DNA of 64,000 nt from Bacteroidota bacterium. GTDB taxonomy: Bacteria; Bacteroidota; Bacteroidia; Bacteroidales; F082. The translations under genes and the position numbers were made by a program. Positions 9,743-17,422 of this stretch are shown here, piece by piece. Position 1 is the first letter of the stretch, and each line of letters starts with the position of its first letter. The stretch is from NCBI GenBank assembly GCA_016845175.1, contig JAERTD010000040.1:1-64000 (forward strand). The letters run 5' to 3'. The notes below the pieces were generated by a model. That model had not been told where the DNA came from and did not search any database. It saw nothing but the letters and a program-made list of their open reading frames with translations.

Positions 9743-10993
9743 ATGAAAAGTTTAAAAAGAATCTGCCTACTCATATTGTTGATGGGCTCAACCACGTTGA
9801 TAGCACAGGACCTCCTACAATGGCGAGGACCCGACAGGAGTGGTGTATTTAATGAAACAGGGCTGTTGAAAGAATGGCCTGAAGGAGGTCCAAACTTACT
9901 TTGGTCCAATGAAGAATTGCCCATGGGCTGGTCATCCATGACCATTAAAGACAACCTTATGTTTTTAAGCGGTCGTGTGGACAGTACTGACCACGCCGTG
10001 GCTATCAATTTAAAAGGAGAACTGCTGTGGCAAACACCTTATGGCAGGTCATGGAATGCCTCTTTCCCCGAAAGCCGTTGTACCCCAACCATAGATGGAG
10101 ATTATATCTATTTATCAAGTGGTTTTGGCGATTTGGCTTGTATACACACTCTCGACGGAAGCATCCGTTGGAAAGTTCCTGCCCATGAAAATTTCAAAGG
10201 GACCTTTGGAAAATGGGGAATTTCCGAGTCCTTATTGGTCTTCAACGATAAAGTGTTTTTCACTGTAGGAGGTGATTCCACCACCATGATTGCACTTAAC
10301 AAAGAAACCGGAGAAACCCTGTGGGCCAGTAAAAGCCTGAATGATAAACCTTCCTATGTTTCACCACGTTTGGTGCATCATGGTGGACAGGAATTCATAG
10401 TGAGCATTAGTGAGCAGTTTGTTTTTGCCATCGACCCAACTGATGGGCGCTTTCTGTGGACCTTTAATGTTGATCCTTATAAAGATGAGAAGGTAAAAGC
10501 CAACATCAATACCAATACGCCCTTATTCCATAATGGTGAGTTGTTTGTAAGCAGTGGCTACAACCATGCAGCTGTCATGCTAAGCCTCTCAGATGATGCC
10601 CAATCTGTAAGCTTGAAATATGTGGATACCATTCTTGATGTTCATCATGGTGGACTGGTCAGATTGGGTAATTATATCTACGGTTCCAATTGGGAACACA
10701 ACCGAATGGGTCGTTGGGTATGTTTGGACTGGGAAACAGGTAAACCCATGTACGAACAGGAATGGAATAACAAAGGACCTATCATAGCAGCAGAGCAGAT
10801 GCTGTATTGTTACGAAGAGAAAAAAGGTAATATCGCATTGGTTCAATCAGGACCGGATCAATTCGAAATAACAGGAACCTTTCAGCTTCCTCTGGGAGAA
10901 GGTTACCATTGGTCACACCCGATCATTTATAATAAGGTTTTTTATATAAGGCGTGGAAATGCTATTATGGCCTACGATATAGCGGCGGACTAA
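9743..10993 (+). CDS. Secreted PQQ-like beta-propeller protein, paralogue of the preceding gene
   Basis: 416 residues with signal peptide 1-22 (ends TLIAQ). The mature start, LLQWRGPDRSG followed by ETGLLKEWP, is almost the same as in the preceding protein, and blade motifs occur in the same order, so the two look like a tandem duplication. Blade signatures include AINLKGELLWQTPYG and ALNKETGETLWAS. There is no heme motif (CxxCH) and no adjacent Cys pair of the type found in classical quinoprotein alcohol dehydrogenases. It probably lies in the periplasm or on the outer-membrane surface. 41 bases separate it from the previous gene and 24 from the next. Confidence 0.88.
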   Translation: MKSLKRICLLILLMGSTTLIAQDLLQWRGPDRSGVFNETGLLKEWPEGGPNLLWSNEELPMGWSSMTIKDNLMFLSGRVDSTDHAVAINLKGELLWQTPYGRSWNASFPESRCTPTIDGDYIYLSSGFGDLACIHTLDGSIRWKVPAHENFKGTFGKWGISESLLVFNDKVFFTVGGDSTTMIALNKETGETLWASKSLNDKPSYVSPRLVHHGGQEFIVSISEQFVFAIDPTDGRFLWTFNVDPYKDEKVKANINTNTPLFHNGELFVSSGYNHAAVMLSLSDDAQSVSLKYVDTILDVHHGGLVRLGNYIYGSNWEHNRMGRWVCLDWETGKPMYEQEWNNKGPIIAAEQMLYCYEEKKGNIALVQSGPDQFEITGTFQLPLGEGYHWSHPIIYNKVFYIRRGNAIMAYDIAAD

Positions 10994-11017
10994 ATGTCCT
11001 GACAATAACAGAAATAC

Positions 11018-12439
11018 ATGAAAACCAGGGAAAAGTACATATTCGGAACCATTGCTTTGCTGGGTTTAGTGTTTGTGGTTTATTGGTTGTGGCATGACCC
11101 CGTTTCTGATTTAAAGATCAGTGAAGCAGGTTTGGATAACAGACCACCACAGGACTCCTTGAATGATGAACATGTCATTATCGGGGAGAAATTCTTTCAT
11201 TATGCCAATAACCAGTCAGACTTAACAGGAAAGTGGCCCCGGTTTCGGGGTGCTGATTTTGATAATATCAATAAGGAGCCTATTCCTCTGATTGATTCCT
11301 GGGGAAATGAGGGACCAAAAATACTTTGGAAAATCCCAGTAGGTGAGGGACATGCAGCACCCGTTATCTATAATGGAAAGGCGTATATTCTGGATTATGA
11401 CGAGATAAAAAAAGCGGACGCATTGCGTTGTTTTGATCTGGTTACGGGTGAGGAATTATGGAAACGACAATACAAAGTACATGTAAAACGTAACCATGGT
11501 ATGTCGAGAACGGTACCAGCCATGAACGAGAACTACCTGGTCACCATAGGACCCAAATGCCATGTAATGTGTGTCAACCCGGAAACCGGCGATTTCCTGT
11601 GGGGTTTGGATTTGGTGAAACAATATGGTACAGAAATTCCTTTTTGGTATACGGGCCAGTGCCCATTGATCGATAATGACGTGGCTATATTAGCACCGGG
11701 AGGCAGTGCCCTTGTTATCGGAGTTGATTGTGCCACAGGAGAGGTGTTATGGGAAACACCAAATCCTGATGACTGGAAGATGTCACATTCTTCCCTGTTG
11801 CCCATGGAGTTTTCCGGCAAGAAAATGTATTTGTATGCTGCGGTGGGAGGTATGGTTGGAATTTCTGCGGAAGGAGATGATATGGGTCAGATCCTCTGGA
11901 AAACAAATGCCTTAAGTCCTACTGTGGTGGCTCCTTCCCCATTGGTACTGGATGACGGTAAGATCTTTCTGACGGCAGGATACGGGGCCGGTTCCATCCT
12001 GGTACAGCTACAGAATCAGGGAGTTGGGTTTTCAGTGAAGGTACTTCAGCAGTACAAACCAAAAGAAGGTCTGGCCAGCGAACAACAAACACCACTACTC
12101 TATGAGAACCATATTTTAGGCATCCAGCCCAAAGATGCCGGCGGGAAAAGAAATCAATTGATCTGCACAGATACTAAGGATACAAGAAATGTTTTATGGA
12201 CCAGTGGCAAAGCTGAGCGTTATGGGCTTGGGCCCTATATGCTGGCCGATGGAAAATTATTTATACTTGATGATGATGGAACCATGAGCATTATTGAAGC
12301 CAGTGTGAATGAATTCAAATTACTCGATAAGGTTCGTATTATCGAAGGACAAGATGCCTGGGGACCTATGGCTTTGGCTGATGGATATTTGCTCATGCGT
12401 GATCTGAAAACCTTGCTTTGTCTTGATATGAGAAAATAA
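11018..12439 (+). CDS. Membrane-anchored PQQ-like beta-propeller protein
   Basis: 473 residues. An uncleaved-looking hydrophobic segment at about 7-26 (ending VYWLWHDP) is followed by a linker of about 45 residues. The propeller begins with WPRFRGADFDN, a variant of the WRGP start seen in the two preceding genes. Blade motifs include CFDLVTGEELWKRQY and CATGEVLWETP. I infer an inner-membrane-anchored periplasmic propeller. It is more distant from the first two propellers than they are from each other. No haem, iron-sulfur or other cofactor motif is visible. Confidence 0.85.
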   Translation: MKTREKYIFGTIALLGLVFVVYWLWHDPVSDLKISEAGLDNRPPQDSLNDEHVIIGEKFFHYANNQSDLTGKWPRFRGADFDNINKEPIPLIDSWGNEGPKILWKIPVGEGHAAPVIYNGKAYILDYDEIKKADALRCFDLVTGEELWKRQYKVHVKRNHGMSRTVPAMNENYLVTIGPKCHVMCVNPETGDFLWGLDLVKQYGTEIPFWYTGQCPLIDNDVAILAPGGSALVIGVDCATGEVLWETPNPDDWKMSHSSLLPMEFSGKKMYLYAAVGGMVGISAEGDDMGQILWKTNALSPTVVAPSPLVLDDGKIFLTAGYGAGSILVQLQNQGVGFSVKVLQQYKPKEGLASEQQTPLLYENHILGIQPKDAGGKRNQLICTDTKDTRNVLWTSGKAERYGLGPYMLADGKLFILDDDGTMSIIEASVNEFKLLDKVRIIEGQDAWGPMALADGYLLMRDLKTLLCLDMRK

Positions 12440-12466
12440 TACTGCTACTGACTAAAACTAACTGCA

Positions 12467-13429
12467 ATGAATAAGCGTCTCTTACTGATTTTTGCCCTGA
12501 TACTACTACTGGCAAGCCTGTGGTTTATGTTGTCTGACTTTTTTGATGATGAGCCTCTGACCACTACCAATCCCTATGAATACAATATCGACAACTACAA
12601 AATTGTTGACAGTAGTGTAATTGCCTGGAAGGAAACTATGAACATTCCAGTGACTGGAGATACCATACGTTCTCTTGGAGTGGATCAGCAGGATAATATC
12701 TATGTTGGCACATTTCACAAGCTTTTGATATACAGCAAAGAAGGGCATCTGAAAAACAGCTTTGATGTGGGCGGAAAGGTGTACAGTCTATTTGTTAATC
12801 GTTCCGGAAAAATATTTCTGGGGATGAAAGATCATATTGAAATATGGAACCGTTCAGGCAGAAAACTGCAAAGTTGGGATGCTTTGAACAGCAAATCCAT
12901 TATCACCAGTATTCATTGCTCAGATGAGTTGGTATATGTGGCTGATGCAGGAAACCGGGTGGTTTATCAATACAAGCCTGAGGGAATGTTACAAATGAGG
13001 ATTGGTGAAAAGGACAGTACAAAAGGAAGCCCGGGTTTTGTAATACCCAGTCCTTATTTCGACCTGCTACAGGGCAGAGATGATGAATTGTGGGTGGTTA
13101 ATCCGGGGCGTCATCAGTTTGAGGCATACAACGAGAAGGGTCAGATGATTTCATCCTGGAAAAAAACATCCATGCAATTGGATGGCTTCAGCGGATGTTG
13201 TAACCCTACCCATATGGCCATGCTATCCACTGGTGATTTTGTTACCAGTGAAAAGGGTATTGAAAGGATTAAAATTCATCGTCCGGATGGTTCTTTTGCT
13301 GAGGTAGTAGCCCCACCTGAGGCTTTTGAAGAAGGTACCGTAGGTCTTGATCTGGCAGTTGACTCAGAAGACAGAATCCTGGTACTTGATAAATTTAAAG
13401 GTGCCGTTAGAATATTTGAAAGAAAATAG
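12467..13429 (+). CDS. Membrane-anchored NHL/6-bladed beta-propeller protein
   Basis: 320 residues with an N-terminal membrane anchor or signal (about 4-22). The rest is beta-propeller with NHL-like repeats rather than PQQ-like ones: SLGVDQQDNIYVGTF, VYVADAGNRVVYQYKPEG, and a final LDLAVDSEDRILVLDKFKGAV. NHL propellers generally bind proteins or ligands rather than catalyse. A CC pair occurs in GFSGCCNPTH (about 244-245). It lies in the run of propeller and iron-sulfur genes, 27 bases after the previous gene and 8 before the next, so it is probably co-transcribed and part of the same periplasmic assembly. Confidence 0.8.
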   Translation: MNKRLLLIFALILLLASLWFMLSDFFDDEPLTTTNPYEYNIDNYKIVDSSVIAWKETMNIPVTGDTIRSLGVDQQDNIYVGTFHKLLIYSKEGHLKNSFDVGGKVYSLFVNRSGKIFLGMKDHIEIWNRSGRKLQSWDALNSKSIITSIHCSDELVYVADAGNRVVYQYKPEGMLQMRIGEKDSTKGSPGFVIPSPYFDLLQGRDDELWVVNPGRHQFEAYNEKGQMISSWKKTSMQLDGFSGCCNPTHMAMLSTGDFVTSEKGIERIKIHRPDGSFAEVVAPPEAFEEGTVGLDLAVDSEDRILVLDKFKGAVRIFERK

Positions 13430-13437
13430 GAGGGAAG

Positions 13438-13647
13438 ATGGAAAGAAGGCAGTTTGTTAAGAAAAGTTTGCGTTACACAGCAGCCCTGGGTTTGGTAGCA
13501 ATGGGAGCTTATGTGATCACGAGTAGAAAGGATGACTCACAGGCCTGTGATTTCGATTTTATTTGTCAGAATTGTCGTAAAAAACAAAAATGTCAGCTGC
13601 CCGAGGCATTGGCACATAAGAATCAGCAGCAGGAGGTGAAAAAGTAG
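13438..13647 (+). CDS. Small membrane protein with Tat-like N-terminus and four cysteines
   Basis: 69 residues. The N-terminus MERRQFVKKSLRYTAALGLVA resembles a twin-arginine signal (RRQFVKK before a hydrophobic stretch). The C-terminal part has four Cys at 37, 43, 46 and 52 (C-x5-C-x2-C-x5-C), enough for one metal or iron-sulfur site. A strong Shine-Dalgarno (GGAGGGA) sits just upstream, unusual for this phylum. The next gene begins with a similar twin-arginine segment and starts three bases after this stop codon. I do not recognise a family. A small partner or assembly factor of the NapG-like protein is possible. Confidence 0.75.
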   Translation: MERRQFVKKSLRYTAALGLVAMGAYVITSRKDDSQACDFDFICQNCRKKQKCQLPEALAHKNQQQEVKK

Positions 13648-13650
13648 GAT

Positions 13651-14208
13651 ATGGAGGCTGAAGAAAAAAAATATAACCGAAGGGAATTTGTAAATACGGG
13701 TATACGCTTTTCCATTGCACTTGGTTTGGGAGGGGTGGCTGCTCTTGTGGCCAAAAGATCAGCAGGAGGTGAACTGGTATGGCAGCTGGATCCATCCAAA
13801 TGCATTCAGTGTGGACGATGTGCCACCAGTTGTGTGAGCTCACCATCTGCTGTTAAGTGCATCCATGTATACGATATGTGCGGGTATTGTGATCTTTGTG
13901 GAGGGTATTTCAGACCTGGAACCAAAGACCTGACCACAGCGGCTGAAAATCAATTATGTCCCACTGCCGCTATCAAAAGAAGCTATATAGAAGAGCCGTT
14001 TTTTGAGTATTCCATCGATGAGGATTTATGTATAGGCTGTGGTAAATGTGTAAAAGGTTGTGGTGCTTTTGGAAATGGATCCTTGCAATTACAGGTAAGT
14101 CATAACATCTGTCTCAATTGTAATGAATGTGCCATCGCCAGAGATTGTCCCACTGATGCATTCAGCAGAGTGTCAAGTGATAAGGCTTACAGTTTTAAAG
14201 GATTTTAA
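13651..14208 (+). CDS. NapG-like exported ferredoxin with four cysteine clusters
   Basis: 185 residues. A twin-arginine signal (NRREFVNTG, R10-R11, hydrophobic to about 33) predicts export of the folded protein to the periplasmic face. Cys groups are C51/54/57/61, C70/77/80/83, C103 followed by Pro, C127/130/133/137 and C154/157/160/166. This agrees with up to four [4Fe-4S] clusters, the number found in NapG. The next gene encodes a NapH-like membrane protein, so the pair resembles the NapGH quinol dehydrogenase module that connects menaquinol with periplasmic acceptors. No nitrate reductase is nearby, so the acceptor or donor here must be different. The NapG assignment is by architecture, not close identity. 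Confidence 0.82.
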   Translation: MEAEEKKYNRREFVNTGIRFSIALGLGGVAALVAKRSAGGELVWQLDPSKCIQCGRCATSCVSSPSAVKCIHVYDMCGYCDLCGGYFRPGTKDLTTAAENQLCPTAAIKRSYIEEPFFEYSIDEDLCIGCGKCVKGCGAFGNGSLQLQVSHNICLNCNECAIARDCPTDAFSRVSSDKAYSFKGF

Positions 14209-14211
14209 CCC

Positions 14212-15498
14212 ATGAGCAGGCATGTAAAACAACGAATTGTATCATGGATGGCATTGGGATGCCTGCTGGCAGTGCTATGTTCCTTTGGCATGGATGCCAG
14301 TGCTCAGCAGCGCTTTCCCAAACCTGAATTTGAAAATGGCCACACCCAGCCACCTACCTTCACTCCTGCCCCAAGGGCTGACTTCATGGAAGTAGTGGAT
14401 GTCTTTGTTCTCATATTAAGCCTGTCAGTTGTCACCTGGTTGGTATTGAATAAGCGATCTCGTAAAGGTGTTTTTTGGGCATCCATTTTCTCGATTTTCT
14501 ATTTCGGTTTTTATCGTGAAGGCTGTGTCTGTTCAGTAGGTTCTTTACAAAATGTAACACTGGCTCTGTTTCACACAGGCTACCAAATTCCCTATACCGT
14601 TATTGCCTTTTTTGTGATTCCACTGATCTATACACTATTCTTTGGAAGAACATTTTGTGCTGCAGTTTGCCCATTGGGCGCCATACAGGATCTGGTTGCG
14701 CTCAAACCCTATAGTTTAAAATCATGGGTAGAAAAAACCCTGGGCCTTTTTCCTGTGGTTTATCTTGGGCTGGCTATCTTATATGCGGCCACAGCAACAG
14801 ATTTTGTCATATGTCGCTATGATCCTTTTATTGGGATCTATCGCATGGAAGGCTCTTTTAATATGCTGGTTCTGGGTGCTGCATTTCTGTTGGCTGGGGT
14901 TTTCATAGCCAGACCCTATTGCCGGTTTTTTTGTCCTTATGGGGTATTGCTGAATTTAGCCAGCAGGGTTTCCCGGCGACACATGACCATTACCCCATCG
15001 ACCTGCATCCAATGTAAATTATGTGAGCACTCATGCCCTTATGGAGCCATTGAGAAACCAGTGCCCGCACATACGAAAGAAAAACGTTCCGGGCTGGTAA
15101 ACAATGCCATTTTTCTGAGTTTAATCATTCCTGTACTGATACTCATTGGAGGATATGCCGGATCCTTATTACATGAATCATTGGCAAAGGTAAATCCAAC
15201 AGTCAGGCTTGCAGAGCAATTACTCAATGAAGTAGAAACAGTGGACGGCATCATTCCTTTGGAAATTGAAGCTTTCAGATCATCCGGTCAGAGTCTGGAA
15301 TCACTGTATGCTGAGGCCGCTGGTATTATCCAGCAATTTTATATTGGTGGATGGATATTGGGAGGGATTGTTGGGTTAATTTTTGGCATAACATTGGCAA
15401 GGTTGACTATCTACCGTTACCGTAAGGATTATGAACCCAATAAAGGGCGCTGTTTGAGTTGTACACGTTGTATGGATTTTTGTCCAGTGGAAGAATAA
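14212..15498 (+). CDS. NapH/NosR-like membrane iron-sulfur protein
   Basis: 428 residues. A hydrophobic N-terminus (to about residue 32) is followed by several membrane segments. Two CxxxCP motifs mark the NapH/NosR/RdxA group: C149-x3-C153-P and C237-x3-C241-P. A ferredoxin motif follows at C265/268/271/275. After a further membrane segment at about 298-320 and a periplasm-sized loop, the last membrane segment (about 378-400) leads to a C-terminal Cys motif C414/417/420/424-P. There is also CVC at 105-107. Homologues pass electrons between quinol and periplasmic iron-sulfur or copper proteins. It is three bases downstream of the NapG-like gene. The N-terminal FMN domain of NosR is absent. 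Confidence 0.85.
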   Translation: MSRHVKQRIVSWMALGCLLAVLCSFGMDASAQQRFPKPEFENGHTQPPTFTPAPRADFMEVVDVFVLILSLSVVTWLVLNKRSRKGVFWASIFSIFYFGFYREGCVCSVGSLQNVTLALFHTGYQIPYTVIAFFVIPLIYTLFFGRTFCAAVCPLGAIQDLVALKPYSLKSWVEKTLGLFPVVYLGLAILYAATATDFVICRYDPFIGIYRMEGSFNMLVLGAAFLLAGVFIARPYCRFFCPYGVLLNLASRVSRRHMTITPSTCIQCKLCEHSCPYGAIEKPVPAHTKEKRSGLVNNAIFLSLIIPVLILIGGYAGSLLHESLAKVNPTVRLAEQLLNEVETVDGIIPLEIEAFRSSGQSLESLYAEAAGIIQQFYIGGWILGGIVGLIFGITLARLTIYRYRKDYEPNKGRCLSCTRCMDFCPVEE

Positions 15499-15524
15499 AG
15501 ACGAATTTGATAAAAAATAGTAGC

Positions 15525-17402
15525 ATGAAAATGGATTTATGGAAGGGTATAGCAATACTGGCGGCAGTTTTCATGCTGTTGGTTAGCCTATTGACCATTG
15601 TCAACTATTTACAGATACAGCGAGCCGATCCAATCCATACAGAAACCATCAATTTATTGGTCGACCGACTTAACCAGAATCCTCAGGATGTATCCCTGAG
15701 AGATCAGATCCGTGAGCTCGACCTTCTGGTTAGAAAAGCTTATTTCACCAACCAGTGGCAGGTTCGCACAGGCGCATACTTATTGCTGATAAGTCTGGCC
15801 GTTTTTATCATTGCCATGCAAATCGTGGAAGGAAGGAAAAAGCCACAACCCGAACTGGAAACTGAAGAGACAGAGGGCTTTCTGAGCATCCAGAAGAATA
15901 CCCGCCGATGGGTGGCTGTCGGAGGTGGCGTGTTGGTTACCACCGCTTTGCTACTAACCTATCTTACACATAGTGAATTGGAAAACCGCTTTGAATTGGC
16001 AGCCCAGGGAAAACCAGAGGTGGAGAAACAACTTCCGGCCAAGGATTCGGTTGTGGTGGTTCAAAACAAACAGGCTGATGTATCGAAGCAAGCTGAAGTT
16101 GTTCCAGTTCCTGAGGTGTTACCTAATGTGGAAGAATCCAAAGAAGTTGAAAAAAAACCAGTTGAAGTTCAGCCTAAACAAATTGCAGAAAACGAAAAAA
16201 TAGAACCAGAGTCACCAAAGAAGACAGAACCTTCAAAAACAATAAGTGAGCAGACACTGAAGAACAACTTTCCTTCTTTCAGGGGTTATGGTGGTAATGG
16301 AGTGAGCTTTAAGGAAAATTTACCCCTTCATTGGGATGGCCCTAGTGGCGAGAACGTTTTATGGAAAACAGAAATTCCCCTCCATGGATACAATTCACCC
16401 ATTGTATGGGAAGATAAAGTATTCCTGACCGGAGCCAACGATGAGCGGCAGGAAGTCTACTGTTTCAATGGCAATACCGGTGTACTGGTATGGACGGCTG
16501 TCATTGATAATATTCCTGGTTCTCCGGCTGTTTCTCCTGAAGTGACACCTGATACAGGTCATGCGGCACCTACCATGTGTACTGATGGAACCCATGTGTA
16601 TGCCATATTTTCAACCGGTGATGTGGTGGCCCTGGACATGTCAGGCTCCATTGTTTGGGCCAGAAATCTGGGCGTGCCCAGAAACCATTATGGACATTCC
16701 TCTTCCTTGCTGACCTATGAGGATAAATTACTCATACAATACGATCATAGTAATGAGGCCAAGGTGATGGCACTAAATACCCAAACAGGGGAAACTCTAT
16801 GGAGTACAGCACGAAAGGTAAAGGTTTCCTGGGCATCGCCGGTGTTGGTAAATACCGGAAGCCAAATGGAACTAATCCTGAACGCCGACCCTTTGGTTGC
16901 ATCCTATAATCCTGAAACAGGAGAGGAACTGTGGCAATTGAAATGTATGATGGGAGAAGTTGGACCATCAGTAGTGTATGCTGATGGAGTGGTGTTTGCC
17001 ATGAACGAATATGCTTCATTGGTAGCCATACAACTGGGGGAGCAAGCCACCATCTTATGGGAGGATGACGAGTTTTTATCCGATGTACCGAGTCCGGTAG
17101 CTACTGACCAGTATTTGTTCGTGGCGACCAGTTATGGGGTATTGGTATGTTATGATGCCAAGACTGGTGAGAAGTACTGGGAGCAGGAGTACGATGATGG
17201 TTTTTATTCAAGTATGATGATGAATGGAGATCATATCTATCTGATCGACAAAAGAGGGATTACGCACATATTTAAAGCCAGCAATGTATTTGAAGAAATA
17301 GCAGCATCACCACTGGGGGAAGCCGTTTATACAACTCCTGCCATGGGTGATAAAAGTATATACATCAGGGCCGAAAAGCATTTATACCGTATTGGAATGT
17401 AG
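15525..17402 (+). CDS. Multi-pass membrane protein with Glu/Pro linker and PQQ-like propeller
   Basis: 625 residues. Three hydrophobic segments lie near 8-28, 80-100 and 122-142. They are followed by a charged linker of about 90 residues rich in Lys, Glu, Pro and Val (PEVEKQLP, VEEKPVEV-type runs), then a PQQ-like propeller from about residue 240 (FPSFRGYGGNGVSF) to the end, with blades such as YNPETGEELWQLK and YDAKTGEKYWEQEY. The linker looks able to span part of the periplasm and hold the propeller away from the membrane. The ATG at 15525 gives a sensible N-terminus; an upstream start at 15459 would overlap the previous gene by 40 bases. It is placed between the NapGH-like pair and the NuoEF fusion. 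Confidence 0.85.
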   Translation: MKMDLWKGIAILAAVFMLLVSLLTIVNYLQIQRADPIHTETINLLVDRLNQNPQDVSLRDQIRELDLLVRKAYFTNQWQVRTGAYLLLISLAVFIIAMQIVEGRKKPQPELETEETEGFLSIQKNTRRWVAVGGGVLVTTALLLTYLTHSELENRFELAAQGKPEVEKQLPAKDSVVVVQNKQADVSKQAEVVPVPEVLPNVEESKEVEKKPVEVQPKQIAENEKIEPESPKKTEPSKTISEQTLKNNFPSFRGYGGNGVSFKENLPLHWDGPSGENVLWKTEIPLHGYNSPIVWEDKVFLTGANDERQEVYCFNGNTGVLVWTAVIDNIPGSPAVSPEVTPDTGHAAPTMCTDGTHVYAIFSTGDVVALDMSGSIVWARNLGVPRNHYGHSSSLLTYEDKLLIQYDHSNEAKVMALNTQTGETLWSTARKVKVSWASPVLVNTGSQMELILNADPLVASYNPETGEELWQLKCMMGEVGPSVVYADGVVFAMNEYASLVAIQLGEQATILWEDDEFLSDVPSPVATDQYLFVATSYGVLVCYDAKTGEKYWEQEYDDGFYSSMMMNGDHIYLIDKRGITHIFKASNVFEEIAASPLGEAVYTTPAMGDKSIYIRAEKHLYRIGM

Positions 17403-17422
17403 AAAGAAGGATGTGAAGACGC

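Noticed and set aside
15459-15524. Upstream start for the stalked propeller
   Set aside because: It overlaps the NapH-like gene by 40 bases and adds residues without features; the ATG at 15525 fits the spacing.
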